NCBI GenBank assembly: GCA_021776025.1
Contig: JAJFGR010000003.1
Coordinates: 1-64,000 of the forward strand
Origin: Alphaproteobacteria bacterium
GTDB lineage: Bacteria > Pseudomonadota > Alphaproteobacteria > Micavibrionales > Micavibrionaceae
Reading direction: 5' to 3'
Length of the DNA: 64,000 nt
The position numbers and the translations under genes are program-made. Positions 8,345 through 16,749 of this stretch are shown piece by piece. The notes under the pieces were generated by a model. That model was not told where the DNA came from, searched no databases, and saw nothing but the letters and a program-made list of their open reading frames with translations. Each line of letters begins with the position of its first letter. Position 1 is the stretch's first letter.

Positions 8345-8418
8345 TGAGATGGATTTTAATGGCAGGCGTTATTTTAGGTGTTTTAGGCCAAAAATCGCTT
8401 GAAAAGTTACGCAAATAG
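8344..8418 (+). CDS. Possible 24-residue membrane peptide
   Basis: ATG 8344 overlaps the kinase stop (TAATG) and encodes MRWILMAGVILGVLGQKSLEKLRK, one hydrophobic helix with a basic tail. Stop-start overlap supports translational coupling. Its second half lies in DNA (AAAATCGC, TGAAAAGTTAC) repeated near 24973, beside another tRNA fragment, so it may only be a chance frame reading into a repeat. Confidence 0.3.
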   Translation: MRWILMAGVILGVLGQKSLEKLRK

Positions 8419-8482
8419 TTACACACTATTTTACACACCGTTAAATTAGTGTGTAATTACAGTATGTTAAGTGTTCTAATGT
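8377..8482. repeat. Conserved DNA upstream of Met-type fragment B
   Basis: This A/T-rich stretch matches 24969-25050 in order: AAAATCGC, TGAAAAGTTAC, CAAATAGT, TGTAATTACAG and TGTTAAG. It contains an inverted repeat TTACACACTA / TAGTGTGTAA (8420-8456) and a second TTACACACC. I infer the end of an integrated element with recombinase-binding repeats next to the core site. Confidence 0.5.
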
Positions 8483-8531
8483 CAGGCTCATAATCTGAAG
8501 GTCGTAGGTTCAAATTCTACTCCCGCAACCA
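8483..8531 (+). repeat. tRNA-Met-type 3' fragment B (putative att site)
   Basis: Same 49-bp fragment as at 2067 with two base changes (TAATCTG, AAATTCTAC), ending in CCA and followed by ATGATTTCAATGGCTTA. No 5' half is present. With copy A it brackets the acyltransferase/ligase/oxidase/two-component operon, as expected for a tRNA-targeted element about 6.4 kb long. Confidence 0.8.
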
Positions 8532-8592
8532 ATGATTTCAATGGCTTAGTTATAGTTACGACTAATATTGCCTCTACGATCAGGGTGAATTC

Positions 8593-9033
8593 ATGCTGCA
8601 AGCCTTAAAATTACTCTTACCGGCTCTCATCCCTTCGTGGCGTTTTTTTGATGAGATCGCGCCGTCACCGCGCATTGAATTTACCCTGCTTAAAACAGAC
8701 CAAGACATCCCTGAACACTGGCAGGAGTTTCGTCGTAGACCCCCACACCTTTCTATTGGCTGCATGCTGAAACGCATGGTTTGGAACCCGCGCTGGAATG
8801 AATCGCTGTTTCTTGTGAGTTGCGCTGAACGGCTCATGGCAAACCCTACGGAGCACAGTGCCAGAGAAATTTTGAAACGCATTCAAGCTGACCTTGAGCA
8901 GGGGGGCGATGTTGATACAGCATCTTATTTACAATTTAGATTGGTGTTTTTGAGCCGGCAAGGCGAGCAGTTACAAAGAGATGTTACATTTACTTCGCCC
9001 GTGCATAAATTTTCTGAGGATGCGGTTTTATGA
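8593..9033 (+). CDS. Conserved-looking hypothetical protein before HTTM gene
   Basis: A 146-residue cytoplasmic protein that I do not recognise beyond its context. It is rich in arginine, tryptophan and phenylalanine (IPSWRFFDEIAPSPRIEF, MVWNPRWNESLF) and has no signal peptide or membrane segment. It overlaps the following membrane-protein gene by four bases (ATGA), so the two are translated together. Proteins of this length often precede HTTM-domain genes in proteobacteria, and the pair plus the DCC protein next door form a familiar set. No function can be assigned. Confidence 0.7.
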   Translation: MLQALKLLLPALIPSWRFFDEIAPSPRIEFTLLKTDQDIPEHWQEFRRRPPHLSIGCMLKRMVWNPRWNESLFLVSCAERLMANPTEHSAREILKRIQADLEQGGDVDTASYLQFRLVFLSRQGEQLQRDVTFTSPVHKFSEDAVL

Positions 9034-9731
9034 GCCTAGACCTTGCACTTCGTTTAACTGAAATATTGCTGGGGCTGGCGTTTCTTCAGCAAAGTTTAGA
9101 ACATTTACATGCGCCAAAAGATGAGCAGCGCTTATTCTTTCCACGCATTGTTTTGAGTGTTTTGCTACTGCTTGGTTTTTATACGCAGTGGGTTTGTCTT
9201 GGGCTGGTACTTCTTGGACTGTTCATTTTAAAACGATTTCAAGGGCCATATAATGGTGGCAGTGATCGTATGAGCCTGCTCATCCTGTGCTGTGTGAGCC
9301 TTGTTCACTTTATGCCCGCGCTTCGATGGCAGGAATATGTTTTCGGGTATTTGGCCCTGCAACTGGCGTTGTCATATTTTATTTCCGGCTGGGTTAAAAT
9401 CGTTAACCCGGAGTGGCGCAGTGGTCGCGCGCTTCAAGATGTGTTTTGTTTTTCTGCATACCCAGTTAGTGAATCTCTTCGGGGGTGGGCGGATAGGCCG
9501 AGATTGTTATTGTTGATGTCATGGGCGGTTATGCTGTTTGAATTGCTTTTCCCTTTTACATTACTCACACAAACGACGCTTATCATTGGACTGGTAATTG
9601 CCGCTATTTTTCATTTTGGCAATGCTTTGCTGTTTGGATTGAACCGGTTTTTCTGGATTTGGTTGGCAGCTTATCCGTCCATTCTTTGGCTGCAGCACCG
9701 CATTTTTGATGCGGGTCAAATTTGGAATTAA
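9030..9731 (+). CDS. HTTM/DoxX-like integral membrane protein
   Basis: A 233-residue protein with about six hydrophobic helices. The helix pattern and conserved stretch YFISGWVKIVNPEWRSGRAL near residue 120 resemble HTTM proteins, the membrane domain related to vitamin K-dependent gamma-carboxylase. Bacterial HTTM proteins commonly sit beside DCC-type thiol oxidoreductases, and a DCC gene lies 12 bases downstream in the opposite direction. The catalytic lysine of true carboxylases cannot be assigned here. The likely location is the inner membrane; its reaction is unknown. Confidence 0.7.
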   Translation: MSLDLALRLTEILLGLAFLQQSLEHLHAPKDEQRLFFPRIVLSVLLLLGFYTQWVCLGLVLLGLFILKRFQGPYNGGSDRMSLLILCCVSLVHFMPALRWQEYVFGYLALQLALSYFISGWVKIVNPEWRSGRALQDVFCFSAYPVSESLRGWADRPRLLLLMSWAVMLFELLFPFTLLTQTTLIIGLVIAAIFHFGNALLFGLNRFFWIWLAAYPSILWLQHRIFDAGQIWN

Positions 9732-9743
9732 AGAGCAGTTTGT

Positions 9744-10145
9744 TTATGCTGACTTCTGGTTTCCAAGATTGTTGATTTTAGGGATGCTCATGAACCGAAG
9801 CGTGAGGTTTCGGCATCCTTTTAATAAGGGGTAAAGAATTGCTGATGCAGTTTTAGAGCGGAACATGATAGAGGCCGTTTTGTTGAAGAAATCGGAATTT
9901 GTGCTAAGAAGTGAGAGGATGTTTATAGCATCGCTGCCATAGTAAATTCGATCTTCAAATTTTACGACCATACCTTGATCTATGTTTAACCCAAGCGTGG
10001 TGAGCTCATTCATTATGGTGGAAGGCTGCCTAGCATCTATTAGCGTCAAAAACCCTGCAGATTTTCTAATTTTTACGAGCTTGCAGTAATTTCTGCAAAA
10101 TGGGCATTGGTCATCATAAACAACTATAATTTCGTTTGTTTTCAT
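9744..10145 (-). CDS. DCC-family thiol-disulfide oxidoreductase-like protein (DUF393)
   Basis: A 133-residue protein with the family start VVYDDQCPFCRNY, in which CPFC at residues 14-17 is the redox-type CxxC, and the later YYGSDAI that is typical of the DCC family. Length is normal. It is convergent with the HTTM gene. DCC proteins are inferred thioredoxin-like enzymes; no substrate is known. The A/T content is higher than that of the HTTM gene, so it may have arrived separately. Confidence 0.85.
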   Translation of the reverse strand: MKTNEIIVVYDDQCPFCRNYCKLVKIRKSAGFLTLIDARQPSTIMNELTTLGLNIDQGMVVKFEDRIYYGSDAINILSLLSTNSDFFNKTASIMFRSKTASAILYPLLKGCRNLTLRFMSIPKINNLGNQKSA

Positions 10146-10290
10146 TGTCTTGCACTATATGTTGGTCGTGCTCGTATGTTATATGTTGAGGGCTGTTCTT
10201 CCAACATGCGCTGTCGTGTAATACGGGCCCGCGCTGTGAAATGAGAGCTTAAAAAAGAGGATAAATTGCTAGTTTATAAGCCCTTAGCAG

Positions 10291-10356
10291 TGGCTAACCC
10301 CTTCCCTTCCCGGGACTTGAACGCCCGCGTCCATACGGACAACAGATTTTAAGTCA
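10291..10356 (-). repeat. tRNA-Leu-type 3' fragment D (putative att site)
   Basis: Read on the minus strand it shows CTTAAAA (anticodon TAA), a long variable arm with CCGTATGGACG, the T-arm GCGTTCAAGTCC and a terminal CCA. The 5' side of the anticodon stem does not pair and there is no D-arm, so it is a fragment. Related copies are at 21707, 24747 and 28887. Here the acceptor end (GGGGTTAGCCA) differs from the other copies. Confidence 0.6.
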
Positions 10357-10614
10357 GATGATATCTGTATATCCCATTGTTTTAATTGGTTAAAATTCTT
10401 CGCTTTTTAAAAGTGTGTAAGAAAGTGTGTAAGTTTTCAAGTTAAAACTCTAAAAAATCTACTAACGATTCATACTCATAACCTAAAGCTGCTTAGGTTA
10501 CTGTAGCAGAATTAGACCGTAGCGCTTTCGCTTAAGCCTGTCTAAAGAAAATGAAAATGATGGTGGGCCTGATTATTCATGGCTTAAAAATGCATGAAAT
10601 ATTTTATGAGGGCT
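10357..10614. other. Gene-free stretch beside Leu-type fragment D
   Basis: About 260 bp without a credible gene. It contains GTGTGTAAG twice (near 10413-10432), the mirror of the repeat pair left of fragment A. I read it as the element end that belongs to fragment D. Confidence 0.4.
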
Positions 10615-10628
10615 TTGATTTATATCAA
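10615..10628. promoter_or_regulatory. Fnr/Anr-type box upstream of RND exporter
   Basis: TTGATTTATATCAA is a perfect TTGAT-N4-ATCAA palindrome. It is centred about 93 bp before ATG 10715, which allows a class II promoter. It is the first of five such boxes between 10.6 and 21.7 kb. Confidence 0.8.
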
Positions 10629-10714
10629 TTTTTTACTTTCTTTCGATGTTATGCTTAAAATCTAATTTTGAAATTGAGCATCCCTAACTTTTTACAGTTG
10701 GCATAATGTAGCCC

Positions 10715-13210
10715 ATGAAACCTTTCCAAAAAATATATGAAAATTTAGTTCTCGATCATCCTTTTATCACGCTCCTTTTCGTTTTGGCGGTTACTCTTTT
10801 TTTTGGTTTTCACACACAGAATTTTCGTCTTGATGCGTCTTCGGAATCACTGTCGCTAAAAAATGACCAAGCCGTAAAATATTACCGTTCGATTAAGGCC
10901 CGCTATGGCTCAGATGATTATCTGGTTGTTACATACACGCCGCGCACAGCAGATATTTTCAGCCCAGAAATTCTAGGCGATTTAAATACGCTTCGCGATC
11001 AATTGGCATCTTTGGAACGTGTGCAATCTGTAACATCTATTTTTGATGTGCCTTTGATGAGCAGCCCGCCAGTTACGATTGAAGAGCTCAATCGGAACTC
11101 CCGCACTCTTCTTGATTCAAACACAGTGCAGACTCTGGCCAGGCAAGAGCTGAGCAATAGCCCTTTATACGCCAACTTGCTAATGAGTGAGGACGGGGAA
11201 ACAACCGCGCTCTTTGTGAATTTCCATGTCGATGAAACGCTCGATACGCTTTTTGAGGCGCGGGAGCGTTTACGGGGAAGAGCGCTGCAAACTGATTTTT
11301 CAAAACAGGAAAAGCAATTATTAAAGACCGCAGAAAAAAACTATAGCAACTATAACGCGCTTTTTCAGAACCAGTGGCAGCGTGATATTGCCGATGTGCG
11401 CGATATTTTAAAACCATACAAAGGAAAGGCGGATATCTATGTTGGCGGCGTACCAATGATTGTCGCCGATTCTATTGCCTTTATTGCTCGGGATCTTAAA
11501 ATATTCGGCGCCGCTATATTAAGCTTTCTTGTTTTACTTCTTATGCTTTTTTTTCGTAAAGCCCAATGGGTCTTTTTGCCGATGACGATTTGTTTGTGTG
11601 TTGGGGTTTGTGTCATCGGGTTTTTAGGGCTTATGAACTGGCCCGTAACAATCGTTTCCTCGAATTTCATCTCTCTATTGCTAATTTTTACACTCTCTTT
11701 TTGCGTCCACCAGATTGTGCGCTACCGCGAATGCGTGCATGAAAATCACGGTGCAGATCAACCCACGTTGGTTCGCAAAACCATGACCAGCATTGGCGTG
11801 CCGTGTTTTTACATGGTGTTCACGACCATGGTCGCCTTTGGTTCACTGGTGGTCAGCAACATTCGCCCGATTATTGATTTCGGCTGGATGATGACCTTCA
11901 GCCTCGGTGTATCCTTCATCATCTCATTCACGTTGATGCCTGCGGCATTGATGTTTATGAAGCCGGAAAAGCCGACTGCACATTTCGATCTGACGGGCCG
12001 GATTACAGAATTCTTTGCTAAACTTGTCGAAAATCACGGCATGCCTGTTCTTGGCGCTTTTTGTGTTCTGATTATTCTGAGCATCTGGGGCATGAATTTT
12101 CTGTATGTACAAAACCGTTTCATCGATTACTACAAGCAAGACACCGAGATTTATCAAGGTATGGTTACAATAGACCAAAAACTTGGCGGGACTACGCCAC
12201 TGGATATTATCATCGACGCGCCGCAAAGCTTTATCGAATCCCAAAAAGAGGACGCGGCCTTTATGGAAGAGGAAGGCTTTGGTTTTGGTACGCCGGAAGG
12301 CCCGGCAATCTTGAATGGTTATTGGTTTGATGAAATTGTAATGAAGGATGCTGCCGCAATTCACGATTACATCGAAAGCCTTCCTGAAACAGGCAAAGTT
12401 CTGTCTTTTTATACAACGGCAGAGCTTTTACAAAACCTCAAAGATGCCAAAACGCTCGACCGGTTTTATCTGGGTGTGCTGTATAATAAGGTTCCCGATG
12501 ATGTGAAAGACATCATGTTCACACCGTATATTTCTGAAGACGGCAACCAGCTGCGTTTTAGTGTACGGGTTTTTGAATCCCGCGAGGGATTAAACCGGCA
12601 GGAAATGCTGGACAAAATCCACGATCACCTCACCACCGCTTTGGGCCTTGAGAATGAGCAAGTGAATTTGACCGGCATGTTGGTTCTTTACAACAACGTT
12701 CTGCAAAGCCTTTTTCGTTCGCAAATTTTAACGCTCTGGGTTGTGTTTATCGCTATGTTTGCGATGTTTGTTCTGCTCTTTCGTAACATATGGGTGGCTT
12801 TGGTGGCCATCGTTCCGAATATCACCATTACCCTTTTTGTGCTTGGCACTATGGGCTGGATGGGAATTCCCCTTGATATGATGACCATCACTATTGCTGC
12901 GATTTGTTTCGGGATTGCCGATGATAACACCATTCATTATGTACACAGATTTATGGAGGAATTTAAGGAAAGTGGAAATTATAGGCTAGCTGTGGAGCGC
13001 TCTCACAGCACGATTGGCAGAGCTATGTATTACACCAGCGTGACGATTATTCTAGGTTTTTCCATTCTTGCTTTTTCTAATTTCGTGCCAACCATTTATT
13101 TTGGCGTTTTGACCGGTGTATCCATGCTGGTGGCCTTGCTGGCTGATATAGCCCTGCTACCGCTTCTACTTTTGCTGTTCAAACCTCTCGGGAAAGAAAG
13201 AACCATATGA
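10715..13210 (+). CDS. RND/MMPL-family exporter
   Basis: An 831-residue membrane protein of the predicted RND-superfamily exporter type. Two copies of the module (one TM helix, a periplasmic domain of about 200 residues, then a cluster of five TM helices) are visible, with clusters at about 255-405 and 665-825. The second has GIADDNTIHYVHRF, the acidic motif of TM4 used for proton coupling. No periplasmic adaptor or outer-membrane gene is adjacent, so it probably moves lipids or hydrophobic compounds alone. It overlaps the next gene by four bases and lies behind an Fnr-type box, so low-oxygen control is likely. Confidence 0.88.
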   Translation: MKPFQKIYENLVLDHPFITLLFVLAVTLFFGFHTQNFRLDASSESLSLKNDQAVKYYRSIKARYGSDDYLVVTYTPRTADIFSPEILGDLNTLRDQLASLERVQSVTSIFDVPLMSSPPVTIEELNRNSRTLLDSNTVQTLARQELSNSPLYANLLMSEDGETTALFVNFHVDETLDTLFEARERLRGRALQTDFSKQEKQLLKTAEKNYSNYNALFQNQWQRDIADVRDILKPYKGKADIYVGGVPMIVADSIAFIARDLKIFGAAILSFLVLLLMLFFRKAQWVFLPMTICLCVGVCVIGFLGLMNWPVTIVSSNFISLLLIFTLSFCVHQIVRYRECVHENHGADQPTLVRKTMTSIGVPCFYMVFTTMVAFGSLVVSNIRPIIDFGWMMTFSLGVSFIISFTLMPAALMFMKPEKPTAHFDLTGRITEFFAKLVENHGMPVLGAFCVLIILSIWGMNFLYVQNRFIDYYKQDTEIYQGMVTIDQKLGGTTPLDIIIDAPQSFIESQKEDAAFMEEEGFGFGTPEGPAILNGYWFDEIVMKDAAAIHDYIESLPETGKVLSFYTTAELLQNLKDAKTLDRFYLGVLYNKVPDDVKDIMFTPYISEDGNQLRFSVRVFESREGLNRQEMLDKIHDHLTTALGLENEQVNLTGMLVLYNNVLQSLFRSQILTLWVVFIAMFAMFVLLFRNIWVALVAIVPNITITLFVLGTMGWMGIPLDMMTITIAAICFGIADDNTIHYVHRFMEEFKESGNYRLAVERSHSTIGRAMYYTSVTIILGFSILAFSNFVPTIYFGVLTGVSMLVALLADIALLPLLLLLFKPLGKERTI

Positions 13211-14460
13211 GCGAGAGTGCTGAGCAGAACCACGATCTAAAACGCAGCATCTCTTTGCCGCTGCTGATTTTTTATGGCCTTGGCACAATGGTCGGCGGCG
13301 GGATTTACGCTCTGACCGGCAAAGTGGTCGGAATGGCTGGTATGTATGCGCCCATCGCCTTTGCACTATCTGCGGTTCTGGCGCTCATTACTGCTTTTTC
13401 CTATGCTGAACTAGCCTCACGCTTTCCATTTAGCGCCGGAGAAGTCCGCTATATCAGCGCAGCATTTGCCCGTAAAAGTTTCGCATCCTTAAGTGGCTGG
13501 TTGATTATTTTTACCGGCATTGTCTCTTCCGCAGCGTTGGCGAATGCAACAACCGGGTTCATACAGGACTTTATAGACTTGCCCGAGCTATGGCTAACGG
13601 CAGCGATTGTTTTAACACTTGGTGGGGTGGCCGCTTGGGGCATCACACAATCTGTGGCACTTGTTACGCTTATAACGCTCATAGAGATTGGCGGGCTTTT
13701 GCTGATTGTCTTTGTAGGTCTGGACGATTTAGCAACGTTAGGCGCGCGCTGGCCTGAGCTTGTGCCACCTATAGAAATGAGTGAGCTTGCCCTATGGAGC
13801 GGCATTTTCAGCGGCGCTTTTCTGGCCTTTTATGCTTTTATAGGTTTTGAAGACATGGTGAATATTGCTGAAGAAGTCAAAGACGTACGCCGGACAATGC
13901 CGGTAGCCATTATCATTTGCATTATTCTAACATTGGTCTTTTACGTACTGGTCGCGCTCGTCGCAGTTTTAGCTGTAGAGCCGAATACGTTGGCAGCAAG
14001 CAACACGCCATTGGCGACCATTATGGAGAGCACCGGACCGGGCGTTCCTCCTGCCCTTATGGGGGTCATTAGCATACTGGCGACGGTCAACGGCGTGCTG
14101 GTTCAGATCATTATGGGCTCACGCGTCCTTTACGGTATGGCGAATGGCGGACATGCGCCGGCATTTTTCTCTTATATCAGCCAGCGCACCCGAACGCCAA
14201 TATGGGCGACAGGCAGCGTTGTCATCGCTACGCTTGTTTGCGCGATGCTGTTTGATCTGACAACGTTAGCAAAAGTGACAAGCGCCATCATTCTGTTCAT
14301 CTTTGTGTCTGTAAATGCCGCGCTTTTGAAACTCAAACTATCAGGCACAATCAAAGAGGATAATGGCTTCTTTCTGGTACCTTGGTGGCTTCCGCTTCTT
14401 GGGCTTGTTGTTTGCAGCGCTATGCTTATTTTTGAAATCGGAAAAACGCTTGCGTTTTAA
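13207..14460 (+). CDS. APC-family amino acid permease
   Basis: A 417-residue protein with about 12 TM helices. The first helix has the unwound substrate motif GTMVGGGIYALTG of the APC superfamily, and SYAELASRFPFSAGEVRYI follows in TM2-3. GFEDMVNIAEEVKDVRRTMPVAI near residue 215 is the cytoplasmic signature of this family. It is translationally coupled to the RND exporter. It probably imports or exchanges an amino acid; the substrate cannot be told. Confidence 0.88.
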   Translation: MSESAEQNHDLKRSISLPLLIFYGLGTMVGGGIYALTGKVVGMAGMYAPIAFALSAVLALITAFSYAELASRFPFSAGEVRYISAAFARKSFASLSGWLIIFTGIVSSAALANATTGFIQDFIDLPELWLTAAIVLTLGGVAAWGITQSVALVTLITLIEIGGLLLIVFVGLDDLATLGARWPELVPPIEMSELALWSGIFSGAFLAFYAFIGFEDMVNIAEEVKDVRRTMPVAIIICIILTLVFYVLVALVAVLAVEPNTLAASNTPLATIMESTGPGVPPALMGVISILATVNGVLVQIIMGSRVLYGMANGGHAPAFFSYISQRTRTPIWATGSVVIATLVCAMLFDLTTLAKVTSAIILFIFVSVNAALLKLKLSGTIKEDNGFFLVPWWLPLLGLVVCSAMLIFEIGKTLAF

Positions 14461-14540
14461 GGATGTGCTGATGGTTATTACACAAAGATTTGGAACCTGT
14501 GACGGCGCCAGCTGCCCCTGAAAATGTCAGCTTCATCTAA

Positions 14541-14723
14541 ATTCCTTTTCCTGTTGTTTTGATGGGCTCGGAATACTGGAAGAATCTAATACCCTTCCTG
14601 CAAAAGACCATGTTGGAGCACGGCACAATTGATGAGCGCGATGCTCATTTCGTCCGCATGACATACGACCCGCAGGAAGCGCTGGATATTGTTCGCATTC
14701 AATGCATAGGCGAGCAGGTCTAG
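14541..14723 (+). pseudogene. Remnant of a LOG-family (lysine decarboxylase-like) gene
   Basis: The frame after the stop at 14538 reads PFPVVLMGSEYWKNLIPFLQ and continues to DPQEALDIVR before TAG at 14721. This matches the C-terminal part of LOG-family nucleotide-binding proteins (TIGR00730 type), where FPVVLxGxxYW is conserved. The N-terminal two thirds, including the GGxGTxxE motif, are absent, so this is a broken copy of about 60 codons wedged between the permease and the VIT gene. Confidence 0.65.
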
Positions 14724-15454
14724 GTTCCCAGTCCTAGTGAGCGTAGCCAGTATCCAATCCCAAACGCCATCCCGGCCGCGGCGATGCCTACGAATGTTGT
14801 TTCAAGACCATGCCCCCACCACGGTTTTGATGACCAAAAGCTTTTAAGGGCTCCAATAGCGAAAAAAGTGGCAGCGGATAAAATACCGGCCCAGATAAAA
14901 GCCTGCTGAGTTTTTAGCAAGAACGGCACCAAAGGCAAAGTGCCACAAAGAATAAATGCCAGAAATGTATGGAAAGCAGCCTTAAGAGCGGATAGAGGTG
15001 ACGCAGACAAACCGTATTCCTCCGCCATCATCGTATCAATCCAGAGATTTCTGTCGCTTGTAATTGTGTTGACGATAGTTTCCAGATTCTGACCTGAAAA
15101 CCCCTTTTTCGCATAAATCTGGCGGATTTCTTCACGCTCCCCTTCTGGATAACGCTCAATGTGGGAGACTTCAGTTTCCCGCAGGCGGTCATAATTATCA
15201 TTCTCGGTTTTAGTGCTGCTATAACACCCTGCGGCCATGGAAAACCCGTCGCCGATGAGATTGGCTGCGCCGAGAATGAGAACAATGGCCGGGGACAAAT
15301 TCGCTCCCACCACGCCCGCGGCAATGGCAAAGGTTGTCACAACGCCGTCTATACCACCATAGACCCACTCGCGCAGATAATAAACAGGCCGGTCTTGGCC
15401 AAGGCGTTTGCGAATGGCTTCCGAGCTATGATCGTGATCTTTTAAATTCAACAT
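14720..15454 (-). CDS. VIT-family Fe/Mn transporter
   Basis: A 244-residue protein of the VIT1/CCC1 family with five TM helices. The first helix has GGIDGVVTTFAIAAGVVGA and the second LGAANLIGDGFSMAAGCYSSTKTEND, both highly typical. The cytoplasmic metal-binding loop is acidic (ETEVSHIERYPEGEREEIRQIY). It should move Fe2+ or Mn2+ out of the cytosol. Its ATG at 15454 directly follows the stop of a 26-residue ORF, and the CBS gene lies just before that, making a three-gene minus-strand operon behind an Fnr-type box. Confidence 0.9.
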   Translation of the reverse strand: MLNLKDHDHSSEAIRKRLGQDRPVYYLREWVYGGIDGVVTTFAIAAGVVGANLSPAIVLILGAANLIGDGFSMAAGCYSSTKTENDNYDRLRETEVSHIERYPEGEREEIRQIYAKKGFSGQNLETIVNTITSDRNLWIDTMMAEEYGLSASPLSALKAAFHTFLAFILCGTLPLVPFLLKTQQAFIWAGILSAATFFAIGALKSFWSSKPWWGHGLETTFVGIAAAGMAFGIGYWLRSLGLGT

Positions 15455-15535
15455 TCATGAAACTTTAGCCAAAAAGGCCACTGCCCCACAAGTCATAAAG
15501 CAAAGGCCTGTCATGAATTCAACAGCTTGTTCCAT
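15455..15535 (-). CDS. 26-residue membrane peptide coupled to VIT transporter
   Basis: ATG at 15535 has a strong ribosome-binding site, AGGAGG, seven bases upstream on the minus strand. The peptide begins MEQAVEFMTGLCFMTCGAVA, a single hydrophobic helix with two cysteines, and ends FLAKVS. Its TGA abuts the VIT start codon, so the VIT gene lacks a separate leader and probably depends on translation of this ORF. It could be a small subunit of the transporter or a leader for coupling. I do not recognise a family. Confidence 0.65.
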   Translation of the reverse strand: MEQAVEFMTGLCFMTCGAVAFLAKVS

Positions 15536-15543
15536 GATGCCTC

Positions 15544-15978
15544 CTATGCTGCAGCTTTGTGAGTCGCGTGTTTGACGACATTGGCCACTTCCTCAGCATC
15601 TGCATTTTTGCGCAAGATACCTCCAAAAGATAAGACGCCAGTAACTTGCCCGGCATGGTCAAGTACGACTAAACGGCTCACTTTGTGGTCACGCATCTTA
15701 TCTGCTGCATCCTCGAGAAAATCGTCTTCGTTACAACCAAACACTTTGATCGTCATATAATCGCCAACGCGTTCCTTGGAAGGATCTTTCCCCTCGGAAA
15801 CTGCGCGAATAACAATATCGCGATCGGTAATAATGCCATCTAATTTGGTTCTTGATCCTACGGGCAAAATACCGCAATCAATATCCTTCATCGTTTGTGC
15901 AGCATCTTGCAGACTTGTATCCGTATCAATCAGAACAGGATATTCCGTCATCAATTCTTTGACTTTCGTGTTATGCAT
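15544..15978 (-). CDS. CBS-domain protein
   Basis: A 144-residue protein made of two CBS motifs (about residues 5-60 and 70-130), starting MHNTKVKELMTEYPVLIDTD. I choose ATG 15978 because AAGGAG lies just upstream; the frame is open to 16005 but without a site. Signatures are GIITDRDIVIRAV and SRLVVLDHAGQVTGVLS. CBS pairs bind adenosyl nucleotides; free-standing ones like this are common in stress loci with Usp and Hsp20 proteins. It is the first gene of the operon leading to VIT. An Fnr-type box lies 60 bp upstream at 16038. Confidence 0.9.
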   Translation of the reverse strand: MHNTKVKELMTEYPVLIDTDTSLQDAAQTMKDIDCGILPVGSRTKLDGIITDRDIVIRAVSEGKDPSKERVGDYMTIKVFGCNEDDFLEDAADKMRDHKVSRLVVLDHAGQVTGVLSFGGILRKNADAEEVANVVKHATHKAAA

Positions 15979-16037
15979 AGCAAGTCTCCTTATGTTTGAG
16001 TGCACGAAAAGGACACCACAAAGCGCTCGTCCTTGCT

Positions 16038-16051
16038 TTGATAAATATCAA
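16038..16051. promoter_or_regulatory. Fnr/Anr-type box, CBS-VIT operon side
   Basis: TTGATAAATATCAA, perfect TTGAT-N4-ATCAA. It is centred about 67 bp from the CBS start on the minus strand, right for activation near -41.5. Confidence 0.82.
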
Positions 16052-16091
16052 GAAAGCATAAAAAAGCACTTTATCAAAAAATTTTAATTCT

Positions 16092-16105
16092 TTGATAAAA
16101 ATCAA
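16092..16105. promoter_or_regulatory. Fnr/Anr-type box, stress operon side
   Basis: TTGATAAAAATCAA, a perfect palindrome identical to the one at 21613. It is centred about 64 bp before ATG 16163, suitable for the plus-strand operon. The two boxes in this 184-bp divergent region are 54 bp apart. Confidence 0.82.
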
Positions 16106-16162
16106 GGGATTATCTCACAAGACATGCTCGAATAAGCTGATTATAAAAAAGGAGTTTATTCG

Positions 16163-16735
16163 ATGAGCATCAACCCGCTCGAGAAACTTGAAACCGTCCA
16201 TGAAGCTGTTGGCGTTTTCAAAGATGCCAAAAGCCTGCAGGCCGCGCTGGATGATTTACAAAGTCATGGCTTTATGCGCCAAGAGTTGAGTGTTTTGTCT
16301 AATGAACAAACTGTCTATGAAAAGCTAGGTCATTTATACAAACGGGTTCAGGATGTCGAAGACGATCCACGCGTGCCGCGCACAATTTTTATTCCAAATG
16401 AAACGATGGGTGAAGCTATTGGTACAGCCATAGGGCTTCCTTTGTATGTCGCCGCAACGACTGCTGCAGGTGTTGTCATTGCCTCAGGTGGGACGCTTTT
16501 AACGGCTATTTCGGGTGCACTTGCAGCAGGCGTGGGCGGTGCTTCGATCGGCTCAATTTTTGCGGCGTTTATCGCAAAACATCATGCCGAGTATATCGAA
16601 AATCAGATTGAGCACGGCGGGTTATTACTTTGGGTGCATTTACGTTCGTCGCATATGGAAGAAAGCGCACAAGATATTCTGCGTAAACATTCTGCGCATG
16701 ATGTTCATATTCATGAAATTCCACTTTACGAATAG
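16163..16735 (+). CDS. Glycine-zipper membrane stress protein (YflT-like N-terminus)
   Basis: A 190-residue protein beginning MSINPLEKLETVHEAVGVF. The N-terminal part (about 12-60), AVGVFKDAKSLQAALDDLQ, resembles the general stress protein 17M/YflT domain. Residues about 88-140 form two glycine- and alanine-rich hydrophobic segments of glycine-zipper type. The C-terminal part is soluble and histidine-rich (HSAHDVHIHEIP). AAAAAGGAG precedes the start. It leads an operon with EF-hand, Usp and PH-domain genes and is probably switched on with them in low oxygen. Its biochemical role is unknown. Confidence 0.75.
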   Translation: MSINPLEKLETVHEAVGVFKDAKSLQAALDDLQSHGFMRQELSVLSNEQTVYEKLGHLYKRVQDVEDDPRVPRTIFIPNETMGEAIGTAIGLPLYVAATTAAGVVIASGGTLLTAISGALAAGVGGASIGSIFAAFIAKHHAEYIENQIEHGGLLLWVHLRSSHMEESAQDILRKHSAHDVHIHEIPLYE

Positions 16736-16749
16736 ATAAGGAGATCATA

